Below are positions 31,796-40,317 of a stretch of 49,200 nucleotides of DNA, piece after piece. Source of the stretch: Actinoplanes oryzae. Its GTDB lineage: Bacteria > Actinomycetota > Actinomycetes > Mycobacteriales > Micromonosporaceae. Numbering within the stretch: position 1 is the first letter of the stretch; each line of letters begins with the position of its first letter. Below the pieces are notes generated by a model. The model was not told the origin of the DNA, did no database searches, and saw only the letters and a program-made list of their open reading frames with translations. Position numbers and translations under genes: made by a program. The stretch lies in contig NZ_JAUQWH010000055.1 in the NCBI RefSeq assembly GCF_030757795.1, forward strand, positions 1-49,200, written 5' to 3'.

Positions 31796-32660
31796 GCACG
31801 ACCTTGCCGCGGCCGTGCCGGCTCTCCACCGCGGCGTGCGCCTCGGCGACCCGATCGAGCGGATAGGCGCGGATCGGCATGACGAGGTCGGGCTGGGAGA
31901 CGACGGCGGCGAGGCGTTCGGGCGACCGGGCCGCTCGCACCACCCGCGTTCCGTGCTGGGCCGCGGCGACATCGTCGACGATCGTCCCGACACGGTCCGG
32001 CGGCACACCGAGCTCGACGGACTGCCCGATCGCCCGGCCGCCCGCGGCGTCCAGCGCCACGGTGACCTTCAGGCCGAGCTGACGCACGGCTTCGACCAGC
32101 CCGTCCCCGTACGCCACCGGCAGCGCACCCAGCGACCGCAGGTACTCGTGGTTGCCGGGGCTCGCCGTGCCGACCACCGTGGCGCCCGCCTTCCGGGCCA
32201 GCTGCACGGCGAGCGTGCCCACCGAGCCGGCGGCCGCGTGCACGAGCAGGACGTCGCCCGCCGTCACGGCCAGGTCCAGCAGCGCCCCGGAGGCCGTCTG
32301 CGCCGCGGCGACCAGCCCGGCCGCCGTGGGGAAGTCGAGGTGATCAGGCTTGCGGACGGCGGTGGCGACCGGCACGACGACATGCGTGGCGTGCCCGCTG
32401 AGCATCGTCGAGCCGAGCACCCGCGTACCGATCGGCAGGTCGCCCTTGTCGACGACGCCCGCGTACTCCTGGCCGATCCGCTGCGGGAACGCGATAGGCA
32501 GCTTGGTCATGACGCCGCGCCGCACGGCGACGTCGAAGGGCTGGACCCCCGCGGCGGCCACCCGCACCCGGACCTCACCCGGACCGGGCTCCGGATCGGG
32601 CAGGCCGGCGATGCGCAGGACCTCGGGACCGCCGAAGCGGTCGAACACGACAGCTCTCAT
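31785..32660 (-). CDS. NADP-dependent zinc-free alcohol dehydrogenase / quinone oxidoreductase
   Basis: 291 residues of MDR-family enzyme. The N-terminus MRAVVFDRFGGPEVL is typical of quinone oxidoreductases. Cofactor binding is seen in LLVHAAAGSVGTLAVQLARKAGATVVGTAS (AAGSVG motif). No zinc-ligand Cys set is present. The C-terminus RHGRGKVVL is standard. The protein is shorter than the usual 310-330 residues. Its stop overlaps the convergent GGDEF-EAL gene by 11 nt, and its ATG overlaps the stop of the upstream membrane protein gene by 4 nt. Confidence 0.87.
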   Translation of the reverse strand: MRAVVFDRFGGPEVLRIAGLPDPEPGPGEVRVRVAAAGVQPFDVAVRRGVMTKLPIAFPQRIGQEYAGVVDKGDLPIGTRVLGSTMLSGHATHVVVPVATAVRKPDHLDFPTAAGLVAAAQTASGALLDLAVTAGDVLLVHAAAGSVGTLAVQLARKAGATVVGTASPGNHEYLRSLGALPVAYGDGLVEAVRQLGLKVTVALDAAGGRAIGQSVELGVPPDRVGTIVDDVAAAQHGTRVVRAARSPERLAAVVSQPDLVMPIRAYPLDRVAEAHAAVESRHGRGKVVLTT

Positions 32661-33175
32661 GCGGCCGATCGTGCAAGGTAAACACCGGTGGAGGTCAAGC
32701 GCGGGCGCGACGGCGGCCGCACCATCGAGCGCACGAGGATCGCGGCCCAGACGGCCGACCAGAGCAGCAGCGCCACCGCGAGCGGGCCGAGGACGAGGAC
32801 CGCCAGGCCGGCGCCGATGTTGGCGCCGATGACCGCCGCGGTCACGGTGCGGCCGATGAGCCCGATCGTCCAGCCGGCGGCGGCCACCGCCGGGACGACC
32901 AGCCACCAGCGCGCCGAGATGCGCCGGGTGACGGTCGCCCAGCCGAGCACCGCCACGGTCGCGACCGCCAGCAGCAGCCCGAAGACGCCCGCGGCCGCCT
33001 CCACGCCCGGCGCGATCTGCGGCGGCTGCACCGCGTAGTCGGCCCGGGTGCCCGGCGGCACCGAGCCCTGCGGCCCGATCCACCACCACGCCACCGTCGC
33101 GTTGACCACGGTGAACGCCCCGATGCCCAGCGCCCCGACGGTGAACCGGCCCAGCCAGTGGAGGAAGTTCGTCAT
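32657..33175 (-). CDS. Membrane protein of unknown function, four helices
   Basis: 172 residues with four hydrophobic segments (TVGALGIGAFTVVNATVAWWW, AAAGVFGLLLAVATVAVLGWA, WWLVVPAVAAAGWTIGLIG, GAGLAVLVLGPLAVALLLWSA). A 40-residue loop lies outside after the first and the C-terminus is basic. I do not recognise a family. It is coupled by ATGA to the oxidoreductase gene. Confidence 0.7.
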   Translation of the reverse strand: MTNFLHWLGRFTVGALGIGAFTVVNATVAWWWIGPQGSVPPGTRADYAVQPPQIAPGVEAAAGVFGLLLAVATVAVLGWATVTRRISARWWLVVPAVAAAGWTIGLIGRTVTAAVIGANIGAGLAVLVLGPLAVALLLWSAVWAAILVRSMVRPPSRPRLTSTGVYLARSAA

Positions 33176-33211
33176 GGGAGAAGAGCCTTCCGGGCCGCGT
33201 GCGCCTGGACG

Positions 33212-33289
33212 TGAGTAGCAGTACTCAGCCGGTGCTAGTTCGCGGCCCAGATCGTGCCCCGGCGCCGATCATGTTTGGGAGCGCTCCCG
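33212..33289. promoter_or_regulatory. Two operator candidates, one close to the CebR consensus
   Basis: TGAGTA (33212-33217) and TACTCA (33222-33227) form a 6-bp inverted repeat with a 4-nt centre. At 33276-33289 TGGGAGCGCTCCCG differs by one base from TGGGAGCGCTCCCA, the operator of the LacI-family cellobiose regulator CebR in actinomycetes. It lies between the divergent membrane protein gene and the small gene at 33340. Confidence 0.55.
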
Positions 33290-33339
33290 CCCGGGGTACA
33301 TGCCGCGCCGCCACACCCCCACAGAATAGAGGCTCTCCG

Positions 33340-33486
33340 ATGTCCATCCAGGGACTGTTCTACATCATCGCCGTCATCCTGCTCGTCCTCGCCGCGCTGC
33401 CGATCGGGACGCGGGGCATCTCGCTCGCGCTGCTCGGTGCCGCCTTCGCGCTGCTGGCCTACTCGTGGGACACCATCACCGCCTGA
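33340..33486 (+). CDS. Small membrane protein, 48 residues
   Basis: MSIQGLFYIIAVILLVLAAL begins the protein, which has two hydrophobic stretches joined by PIGTRGI and ends WDTITA. It is probably a two-helix hairpin in the membrane. The ATG at 33340 has AGAGG 7 nt upstream. Small proteins of this shape are common in Actinobacteria and have no known role. The CebR-like operator 50 nt upstream suggests sugar-responsive expression. Confidence 0.65.
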   Translation: MSIQGLFYIIAVILLVLAALPIGTRGISLALLGAAFALLAYSWDTITA

Positions 33487-33524
33487 CGTCCCGCGCGCTT
33501 CGCCGCACCGCCGGCCGCGCGGCT

Positions 33525-33599
33525 CTTGTCACCCACTGACCGTGCGGTTCTTGTCACCCACTGACCGTGCGGTTCTTCTCACCCGCTGACCGTGCGGCG
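33525..33599. repeat. Three 25-bp tandem repeats over the glucosidase stop codon
   Basis: Units at 33525-33549, 33550-33574 and 33575-33599; the first two are identical (core TTGTCACCCACTGACCGTGC) and the third has four changes. Unit 3 encodes the last residues (RTVSG) and stop of the GH13 gene; units 1 and 2 repeat these codons and the TGA, out of frame with the gene because 25 is not divisible by 3. Confidence 0.95.
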
Positions 33600-35273
33600 G
33601 TAGACCACGAGCTGCCACGGCTCGAGGACCCACTTCTCCGGCGCCGGGGCGTTGGTCAGGACCAGTTCCTGCCACGCCCCGGCGTCCGGCACGTCGGCCG
33701 GCACGTGCTCCCCGGTGAAGTTGCCGATCACGAGCAGCTCGGTCGAACCGTGCCGCCGGGTGTACGCGTACAGGCGCTCGTCGGCCGGCATGAGCATCGT
33801 GAAGTCGCCGTACACGACGGCGGGCTCCTCGTGGCGCAGCGCGATCAGCCGGCGGTAGAAGTGGTAGACCGAGTCCGGGTCGGCGACCGCCGCGGCGGCG
33901 TTGATCTCCTTGTGGTTCGGGTTCACCGCGAGCCACGGGGTGCCCGTCGTGAAGCCGGCCTGCGCCGAGGAGTCCCACTGCATCGGCGTACGGGCGTTGT
34001 CGCGGCTGCGGGCCCGGAGCACGGTCAGCACGTCCTCGGGGGACCGGCCCTCGTGCTCGGTCGCCTGCGCGTAGTGCCCGAGCGCCTCGATGTCGCGGAA
34101 GTCGGCGATCGTGCCGAACGGATAGTTCGTCATGCCGAGCTCTTCGCCCTGGTAGACGTACGGGGTGCCGCGGTGCAGGTGCAGCACGCCGCCGAGCATC
34201 TTCGCCGAGCGCTCGCGCCACTCGGGCGAGTCGTCGCCGTAGCGGGAGACCACGCGCGGCTGGTCGTGGTTGTTCCAGTAGAGGCTGTTCCAGCCCTTCT
34301 CCTGCAGGCCGGCCTGCCAGCGGGCGAAGATGCCCTTGAGCTTGGTCAGCTGCAACGGGTAGAGCTGCCACGGGTCCGCGCCCCGGTCCACCCACACGTG
34401 GTCGAAGTTGAAGACCATGTCCACCTCACCCCGCGCGGGGTCGGTGTACTTCACCGCCTCCTCGACGGTCACGCCCGGCATCTCGCCGACGGTCAGCAGC
34501 GCCTCCCGGCCGGCGAAGACCTTCTGGTGCATCTCGTGCAGGAACTCGTGATTGCGCGGGCCGTGCATGTAGTGCGGGGCGCCCACGCCGTAGAGCGACC
34601 CGGGTGCGACGGCGCCGTCCGGCAGCGCCACGTCCTTGGAGATGTGGTCGATGACGTCCATCCGGAACCCGTCGACGCCGCGGTCGAGCCACCAGTTCAT
34701 CATCTCGTACACCGCCTCGCGGACCGCCGGGTTCTCCCAGTTGAGGTCCGGCTGCTTGCGGCTGAACAGATGCAGGTAGTACTCGCCGGTCGCGGGGTCG
34801 AACTCCCACGCCGGGCCGCCGAAGACGGATCCCCAGTTGTTCGGCTCGGCGCCGGGCGTGCCGGGCTCAAAGCCCTCGCGTGCCGGGCGCCACCAGTACC
34901 AGTCGCGCTTGTCGCTCGTGCGCGACGAACGGCTCTCGACGAACCAGGGGTGCTCGTCGGACGAGTGGTTCACGACCAGGTCCATGATCAGTTTCATGCC
35001 GCGGTCGTGGACGCCGGCCAGCAGCTCGTCGAAGTCGGCCAGGGTGCCGAACACCGGCTCGATGTCCTGGTAGTCGCTGATGTCGTAGCCGTTGTCGTCC
35101 TGCGGCGACGGGTAGACCGGCGACAGCCACAGCACGTCGACGCCGAGCCCGGCGATGTGGTCGAGGTGGTCGATGATCCCGCGGAGATCCCCCATCCCGT
35201 CGCCGTCGGCATCCGCGAAGCTGCGCGGGTAGATCTGATAGACGACAGCACTGTGCCACCACGGGTTGTCCAT
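33579..35273 (-). CDS. GH13 alpha-glucosidase (oligo-1,6-glucosidase type)
   Basis: 564 residues, full length, cytoplasmic. GH13 regions: DLVVNHSSDEHPWF (region I), GFRMDVIDH with the nucleophile Asp, VGEMPG with the acid/base Glu and NNHDQPR with the third Asp. The start WWHSAVVYQIYPRSFADADGDGMGDL is characteristic of alpha-glucosidase/oligo-1,6-glucosidase (subfamily 23/30 style). It would release glucose from short alpha-glucosides in the cytoplasm. It is divergent from the glycosyltransferase cluster; the shared 61-nt region has a palindrome at 35302-35317. Confidence 0.9.
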   Translation of the reverse strand: MDNPWWHSAVVYQIYPRSFADADGDGMGDLRGIIDHLDHIAGLGVDVLWLSPVYPSPQDDNGYDISDYQDIEPVFGTLADFDELLAGVHDRGMKLIMDLVVNHSSDEHPWFVESRSSRTSDKRDWYWWRPAREGFEPGTPGAEPNNWGSVFGGPAWEFDPATGEYYLHLFSRKQPDLNWENPAVREAVYEMMNWWLDRGVDGFRMDVIDHISKDVALPDGAVAPGSLYGVGAPHYMHGPRNHEFLHEMHQKVFAGREALLTVGEMPGVTVEEAVKYTDPARGEVDMVFNFDHVWVDRGADPWQLYPLQLTKLKGIFARWQAGLQEKGWNSLYWNNHDQPRVVSRYGDDSPEWRERSAKMLGGVLHLHRGTPYVYQGEELGMTNYPFGTIADFRDIEALGHYAQATEHEGRSPEDVLTVLRARSRDNARTPMQWDSSAQAGFTTGTPWLAVNPNHKEINAAAAVADPDSVYHFYRRLIALRHEEPAVVYGDFTMLMPADERLYAYTRRHGSTELLVIGNFTGEHVPADVPDAGAWQELVLTNAPAPEKWVLEPWQLVVYRRTVSG

Positions 35274-35301
35274 GGTCCCTCTTTAACACGCAAACCACGG
35301 A

Positions 35302-35317
35302 CGGAACACGCGTTCCG
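35302..35317. promoter_or_regulatory. Palindrome in the divergent glucosidase/glycosyltransferase promoter
   Basis: CGGAAC (35302-35307) and GTTCCG (35312-35317) with a 4-nt centre ACGC. It is a possible LacI-type operator serving either gene. CATACT at 35321-35326 could be the -10 for the glycosyltransferase gene starting at 35335. Confidence 0.4.
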
Positions 35318-35334
35318 CTCGCATACTCAGGATC

Positions 35335-36342
35335 ATGAAGGTCGCGCTGCTGGGACCGATCGCCTGGCGTACGCCTCCGGTGCACTACGGACCGTGGGAA
35401 CTCGTCACGAGCCTGCTCGCCGAGGGGCTGACCGCGCGGGGCGTGGACGTGACCCTCTTCGCCACGCTCGACTCCGTCACGAAGGCCACGCTCGACGGTG
35501 TCGCGGTGCACGGCTACGAGGAGGATCCGGACCTCGACGGCCGCGTGTGGGAGGCGCTGCACGTGGCGTACGCGCTGGGCCGCTCGGCGGAGTTCGACCT
35601 CGTCCACAACCATCTCGACTGGTTGCCGCTGGCGTTCTCGGAGCACTGCGCGGCGCCGTTGCTGACGACGATCCACGGCTTCTCCGGGCGGAACATCCTG
35701 CCCGCGTACCGGCGGGCGCGGTCGGCGTACGTGTCGATCTCGGACGCCGACCGCAGCCACGACCTGGACTACCTCGGCACGATCTATCACGGGGTGGACG
35801 TGGAGACGCTGCCGTTCGCACCCGGCGGCGACGACCTGATCTGCTTCGGACGCATCCATCCGGACAAGGGCACGGATCTCGCCGTCGAGATCGCGCGGCG
35901 GGCCGGGCGGCGGCTGACGCTGTGCGGGATCGTGCAGGACGAGGCGTACTTCCGCGAGCGGGTCGAGCCGCACATCGACGGGGACCGGGTGGTCTACCTC
36001 GGATCCGTCGGGCCGGCCGACCGGGCGCGGATCCTCGGCAGCGGCGCCGCGCTGCTGCACCCGATCCGGTTCGCCGAGCCGTTCGGCCTTTCCGTCGTGG
36101 AGTCGATGATCTGCGGGACGCCCGTGGTGGCGTTCCGGAAGGGGTCCATGCCGGAGGTGGTCGACGAGGGCGTCACCGGGCGGCTGGCCGACGACGTGGA
36201 CCAGGCGGTGGCGGCCGTCGAGACCATCGGGCAGCTCGATCGGGCGGCGTGCCGGGCCCACGCCCGCAGCCGTTTCTCGGCCGACCGGATGGTCGACGAC
36301 TACCTGGCGATGTATCGCAAACTTCTCAGCCGATCGGCTTGA
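35335..36342 (+). CDS. Glycosyltransferase family 4 protein
   Basis: 335 residues of GT-B fold. The N-terminus MKVALLGPIAWRTPPVHYGPWE is a recurring signature of a GT4 subgroup. Acceptor-domain markers: DLVHNHLDWLPLAF and TTIHGFSGR. Donor-domain markers: ICFGRIHPDKGTDLAVEIA, FAEPFGLSVVESMICGTPVVAFRKGSMPEVV (the E-x7-E motif). It probably uses a nucleotide- or phospho-sugar, unknown acceptor. It is the first gene of the glycan cluster; the next gene is 106 nt downstream. Confidence 0.88.
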   Translation: MKVALLGPIAWRTPPVHYGPWELVTSLLAEGLTARGVDVTLFATLDSVTKATLDGVAVHGYEEDPDLDGRVWEALHVAYALGRSAEFDLVHNHLDWLPLAFSEHCAAPLLTTIHGFSGRNILPAYRRARSAYVSISDADRSHDLDYLGTIYHGVDVETLPFAPGGDDLICFGRIHPDKGTDLAVEIARRAGRRLTLCGIVQDEAYFRERVEPHIDGDRVVYLGSVGPADRARILGSGAALLHPIRFAEPFGLSVVESMICGTPVVAFRKGSMPEVVDEGVTGRLADDVDQAVAAVETIGQLDRAACRAHARSRFSADRMVDDYLAMYRKLLSRSA

Positions 36343-36448
36343 TTTTGTTACCGTCGAATTAACCATTCGCGGCGATTCTCCGGAAAGGTTCCAATTCGTT
36401 CTTCCGCGCGCGCGGGGAGGCGGCCGCCTGATCAGAAAGGGCCCTGTC

Positions 36449-37594
36449 ATGCCCGTGACCTACGGATTCCTGAGTACGTATCCGCCGACCCAATGCGGGT
36501 TGGCGACCTTCAATGCCGCGCTGGCCGGCCATTTGACGGGCGGGACGCCCGGCAGCGGCGTGGTCCGGCTGCTCTCGTCGGAGGCGGTCGACAACGGCGG
36601 CCTGGCGATCGACCACACCGCACCGCGCGTCGTGCACACCTGGCACACGGGTACGCCCGGCGGCTGGACCGCCGCCGCCAACGCCCTCAACCGCTTCGAC
36701 GTGGCGATCGTGCAGCACGAGTACGGCATCTATCCCGGCCTCGACGGCGACGAGGTGCTGCCCCTGCTGCGCGCCGTGCGAGTCCCGAAGATCGTCGTCT
36801 TGCACACCGTGCTCACCACGCCGACGCCGTCCCAGCGCTCGGTGCTGGAACGCATCGTGGCCGCCGCCGACGCCGTCGTGACGATGACCGACACCGCACG
36901 GCAACGCCTCACCACCGGGTACGTGGTCGACCGGCGCAAAGTGACAGTGATCCCGCACGGCGCCGCGAGCCACACGAGCGTGCCGCGCGAACGCCACGAC
37001 GTCCCGCACCTGCTCACGTGGGGGCTGCTCGGGCCGGGCAAGGGCATCGAGTGGGCGCTGCGCGCGCTGGCGCACCTGAGCGGCCCGGTCTACACGGTCG
37101 CCGGGCGCACGCATCCCAAGGTGCTCGAGCACCACGGCGACGTCTACCGCGACTCGCTCCAGGCCCTCGCCGCCGAGCTGGGCGTCGCGGACCGCGTGCG
37201 CTGGGAGGACGTCTATCTCGACGCGGCGTCGCTGAGCCGGCTGATCCGGTCCGCGGACGTGGTGGTGCTGCCGTACGACTCCACCGAGCAGGTCACCTCC
37301 GGCGTGCTGATCGAGGCCGTCGGCGCCGGCGTGCCCGTGGTGGCGACCGAGTTCCCGCACGCCGTCGAGCTGCTCGCCGACGGGCCGGGGATCCTCGTGC
37401 CGCACCAGGACCCGGCGGCCATGGCCGACGCGATCCGGCACCTGCTGCAGGCCCCGGACGTCGCCGGGCACCTCACCGGCCTGACCGGCGGACCGACGCT
37501 GCGCTGGCCCGCGGTCGCCCATCGCTACCAGAGCCTCGCCGCCGGCCTGCTCGCCGCCCGGACGCCCGCGGTCGCCGCGTCGGTGCCCGCATGA
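36449..37594 (+). CDS. Glycosyltransferase (GT4-like)
   Basis: 381 residues. The N-terminus GFLSTYPPTQCGLATFNAAL is a conserved acceptor-side loop of a distinct glycosyltransferase clade. VAIVQHEYGIYPG, IVVLHTVLTTP, VIPHGA, LTWGLLGPGKGIEWALRALA and SGVLIEAVGAGVPVVATEFPHAVELL complete a GT-B enzyme with the donor-binding Glu. AGAAAGGG lies 7 nt before the ATG. The upstream gap is AT-rich and carries a CGAAT/ATTCG pair, suggesting a separate promoter. Its stop overlaps the next gene by ATGA. Confidence 0.87.
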   Translation: MPVTYGFLSTYPPTQCGLATFNAALAGHLTGGTPGSGVVRLLSSEAVDNGGLAIDHTAPRVVHTWHTGTPGGWTAAANALNRFDVAIVQHEYGIYPGLDGDEVLPLLRAVRVPKIVVLHTVLTTPTPSQRSVLERIVAAADAVVTMTDTARQRLTTGYVVDRRKVTVIPHGAASHTSVPRERHDVPHLLTWGLLGPGKGIEWALRALAHLSGPVYTVAGRTHPKVLEHHGDVYRDSLQALAAELGVADRVRWEDVYLDAASLSRLIRSADVVVLPYDSTEQVTSGVLIEAVGAGVPVVATEFPHAVELLADGPGILVPHQDPAAMADAIRHLLQAPDVAGHLTGLTGGPTLRWPAVAHRYQSLAAGLLAARTPAVAASVPA

Positions 37595-38676
37595 GCGTGA
37601 CTCTGCGGCTCGTACCGCCGCCGCTGCAGTTGATCGACGCGCCCGAGCCGAACTGGGCGCACCTCGCCCGGCTCTCCGACGACACCGGGCTGCTCGAGCA
37701 CGCCCGGCACGCCATCCCCCGCCGCGAGCACGGCTACTGCGTCGACGACGTCGCCCGGGGACTGCTCGTGGCGGCGCGCGAGGTGCAGCCGACCGCTCAG
37801 GTGACGGCCCTCGCCGAGCGGTGGCTCGCCTTCCTCACGCACGCGATGGCGCCGGACGGGCGGGTGCGCAACCGGCTCTCGTACGACCGGCGCTGGCTCG
37901 ACGAACCGGGCACCGGCGACTGGTGGGGCCGGGCACTGCACGGACTGGGCACCGCCGCCGCCCGCAGCACCGTCCCGTGGATCCGGCGGGAGGCCCGTAC
38001 GGCGTTCCTCATCGGCGCCCGGCAGCGCTCGCCGTGGCCGCGCGCGATGGCGTTCGCCGGGCTCGGCGCCGCCGCCCTGCTCCGCGCCGACCCTTCGTGC
38101 CGCGAGGCCGGACAGCTGCTGGCCGACGCGGCCACCGTGATCGGCCTGCCCGGCGGCGACCCGGAATGGGTGTGGCCCGAGCGCGAGCTGACCTACGCCA
38201 ACCCGGCGCTCGCCGAGGTGCTGATTCACGCCGGCGACCTGCTCGGCGACGAGCCGCTGCTCTCCGACGGCCTGCGCATGCTGCGCTGGCTCTGCGAGAT
38301 GCAGGAGCACGACGGCCACCTGTCGGCCGTCCCCGTCGGCGGGTGGCGGCCGGGCATCCCGAAGCACCGGTACGACCAGCAGCCGATCGAGGCGGCCACC
38401 ACCGCCGACGCGTGCGCCACCGCGGCGGCCGTGACCGGCGACGACGCCTGGGACGCCCCGCTGTTCCAGGCCGTCGCGTGGTTCCTGGGCGACAACGACG
38501 GCGGATTTGTCATGTACGACCCCCTGACTGGTGGATGTCATGACGGTTTGACCCCGGATGGCCCTAATCTGAACCAAGGAGCCGAATCCACTCTCGCCCT
38601 CGTCGCCACCCTGCAGCACGCCCGCGCGTGGGCAGCCCGGCGCGGCGCGACCCGACCGTCAGGGGGACTGGCGTGA
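37591..38676 (+). CDS. Alpha-helical barrel-type protein of the GT/GH130 cluster
   Basis: 361 residues. It contains repeated helix-pair motifs (HGYCVDDVARGLLVAARE, DWWGRALHGLGTAAAR, GAESTLALVATLQHARAW) that suggest an (alpha/alpha)6 barrel as in glycoside hydrolases or epimerases. Relatives are often labelled glycosyltransferase only from context. No catalytic residue can be assigned with confidence; the DD of CVDDVARG and the WPERELTYANP segment are candidates. It is coupled to both neighbours (ATGA upstream, GTGA downstream), so it must work with them. A less GC-rich stretch near 38510-38590 is notable. Confidence 0.75.
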   Translation: MSVTLRLVPPPLQLIDAPEPNWAHLARLSDDTGLLEHARHAIPRREHGYCVDDVARGLLVAAREVQPTAQVTALAERWLAFLTHAMAPDGRVRNRLSYDRRWLDEPGTGDWWGRALHGLGTAAARSTVPWIRREARTAFLIGARQRSPWPRAMAFAGLGAAALLRADPSCREAGQLLADAATVIGLPGGDPEWVWPERELTYANPALAEVLIHAGDLLGDEPLLSDGLRMLRWLCEMQEHDGHLSAVPVGGWRPGIPKHRYDQQPIEAATTADACATAAAVTGDDAWDAPLFQAVAWFLGDNDGGFVMYDPLTGGCHDGLTPDGPNLNQGAESTLALVATLQHARAWAARRGATRPSGGLA

Positions 38677-40175
38677 CCGCAATCCTCGACCCGCATCAGG
38701 CCCAGACCTCCTCGCTCGCCCTGCGCCACGCGCTGACGATGCAGCCCGACGGGCGCCGCGTCGTCATCAAGCTGTTCCTGCCCGGCGAGGACGCGCAGTC
38801 CGGCCGCAACCGGGTGTCCAGCCTGATCGACCGCATCCTGCAGCTCGACGAGGACGAGATCGCCCGCCTGCTCGACGACGTGCTGTCCCGCTTCGCGGGG
38901 CGGCACCACGACCTGCTGACGACCTTCGCGCACCACTTCGATCTGGTGCACCACCGGGTGCCGCCGGACATCGAGCTGTCGCCGAACGCGCGGTCGCTGA
39001 TCGGGGCGTACTTCAGCCACGAGTTCGCGGTCGAGGCGGCGGCCCTGTGCAACCCGTCGATGGTGCCGCACCCCGACCAGAGCGGACTCCAGCCGGGCCA
39101 GCTGCGGGTCGCCGTCAGCCTGCGCCAGATCGGCGAGGGGCACATCTCGTCCATCGGCTTCTGCTCCGCGGTCGTCGGGCCCGGCGAGCGCATCGAGCTC
39201 GAGGGGCGAGACGGGCCGCTGATGGTCGGCGAGCGTACGGGCGCCAAGCACCAGCGCGACCTCCTCGCCGCCGGCCTCGCCGAGCACGAGATCGAGACCG
39301 AGCTGTCCGCGACCGTGCTGTCGGCGCTGCCGGAGCGCTACTCCGACGACGAGTTCGAGGAGATCCTCGGCCACCTGCCCGGCGAGCTGCTGGCCCGGCC
39401 CACCACGGGCGAGACGCTGGCCGTCATGCGCGAGATCGTCGCCGCCGACTACGCCGTCGTCTTCCCCGTGACCGTGCCCCTGCACCAGCGGGTGCTGTGG
39501 CCGGCCGCGCCCGCCGAGAGCAACGGCATGGAGGACGCGCGCTTCGTGCAGGTCGTCGAGGAGGACGGCCGCATGTCGTACGCGGCGACCTACACCGCCT
39601 ACGACGGCCGGCAGATCGGCGGCCGCATGCTCCAGACCCGCGACCTGCGCCACTTCGAGGTCACCGCGCTGCGCGGGCCGGCCGCCCGGAACAAGGGCAT
39701 GGCGCTCTTCCCGCGGCCGGTGCACGGCCGGCACCTGGCGCTGTGCCGCTCCGACGGCGAGACGCTCGGGCTCAGCGAGCGCGACGAGTCCAACCGCTGG
39801 CAGGAGGCCGTCCCGCTGCTCATGCCGCACCGGGGCTGGGACCTCATCCAGGTCGGCAACTGCGGCTCCCCGGTGGAGACGCCGGCCGGCTGGCTCGTCC
39901 TCACCCACGGCGTCGGGCCCATGCGCCGCTACGCCATCGGCGCGATGCTGCTCGACCTCGACCACCCCGAGCGGGTCATCGCCGACCTGCCGAGCGGCCT
40001 GCTCGAGCCGGACGAGATCGAGCGCGAGGGGTACGTCCCGAACGTCGTCTACTCCTGCGGCGGCCTCATCCACGACGGCCGCTTCTGGCTCCCCTACGGC
40101 GCCAGCGACGTCCGCGTCGGCTTCGCCAGCATCAGCATGGAGGTCCTGCTCGGCGCCATGGTCCCCGTGGCCTGA
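38673..40175 (+). CDS. GH130 family glycosidase/phosphorylase
   Basis: 500 residues from a GTG that overlaps the previous stop (GTGA). A helical N-terminal region (1 to about 120) precedes a five-bladed beta-propeller of GH130: ESNGMEDARFVQVVEEDGR, TRDLRHFEV, RNKGMALFPRPVHGRHLAL, NCGSPVETPAGWLVLTHG and a final GRFWLPYGASDVRVGFASI. GH130 enzymes cleave beta-mannosides, most by phosphorolysis and some by hydrolysis; residues that decide between these are not resolved here. With the coupled genes upstream it likely trims or recycles a mannose-containing oligosaccharide. Confidence 0.87.
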   Translation: MTAILDPHQAQTSSLALRHALTMQPDGRRVVIKLFLPGEDAQSGRNRVSSLIDRILQLDEDEIARLLDDVLSRFAGRHHDLLTTFAHHFDLVHHRVPPDIELSPNARSLIGAYFSHEFAVEAAALCNPSMVPHPDQSGLQPGQLRVAVSLRQIGEGHISSIGFCSAVVGPGERIELEGRDGPLMVGERTGAKHQRDLLAAGLAEHEIETELSATVLSALPERYSDDEFEEILGHLPGELLARPTTGETLAVMREIVAADYAVVFPVTVPLHQRVLWPAAPAESNGMEDARFVQVVEEDGRMSYAATYTAYDGRQIGGRMLQTRDLRHFEVTALRGPAARNKGMALFPRPVHGRHLALCRSDGETLGLSERDESNRWQEAVPLLMPHRGWDLIQVGNCGSPVETPAGWLVLTHGVGPMRRYAIGAMLLDLDHPERVIADLPSGLLEPDEIEREGYVPNVVYSCGGLIHDGRFWLPYGASDVRVGFASISMEVLLGAMVPVA

Positions 40176-40317
40176 GCCGTCGCCGCCGGCCGGGCACCCG
40201 GGCCGGGACGACGAACGGCCGGCGCGGTGCTTCGTGCTCGACGCGGCCGCGGCCGGACGGACGCACCGGGGCGGCCAGCACGAGCGTGCACGGCAGGCAC
40301 CGCCGGACCGCGGTGCC

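Noticed and set aside
33567..36362. 931-codon plus-strand frame
   Set aside because: Antisense of the GH13 gene followed by a shifted frame of the glycosyltransferase; no motifs.
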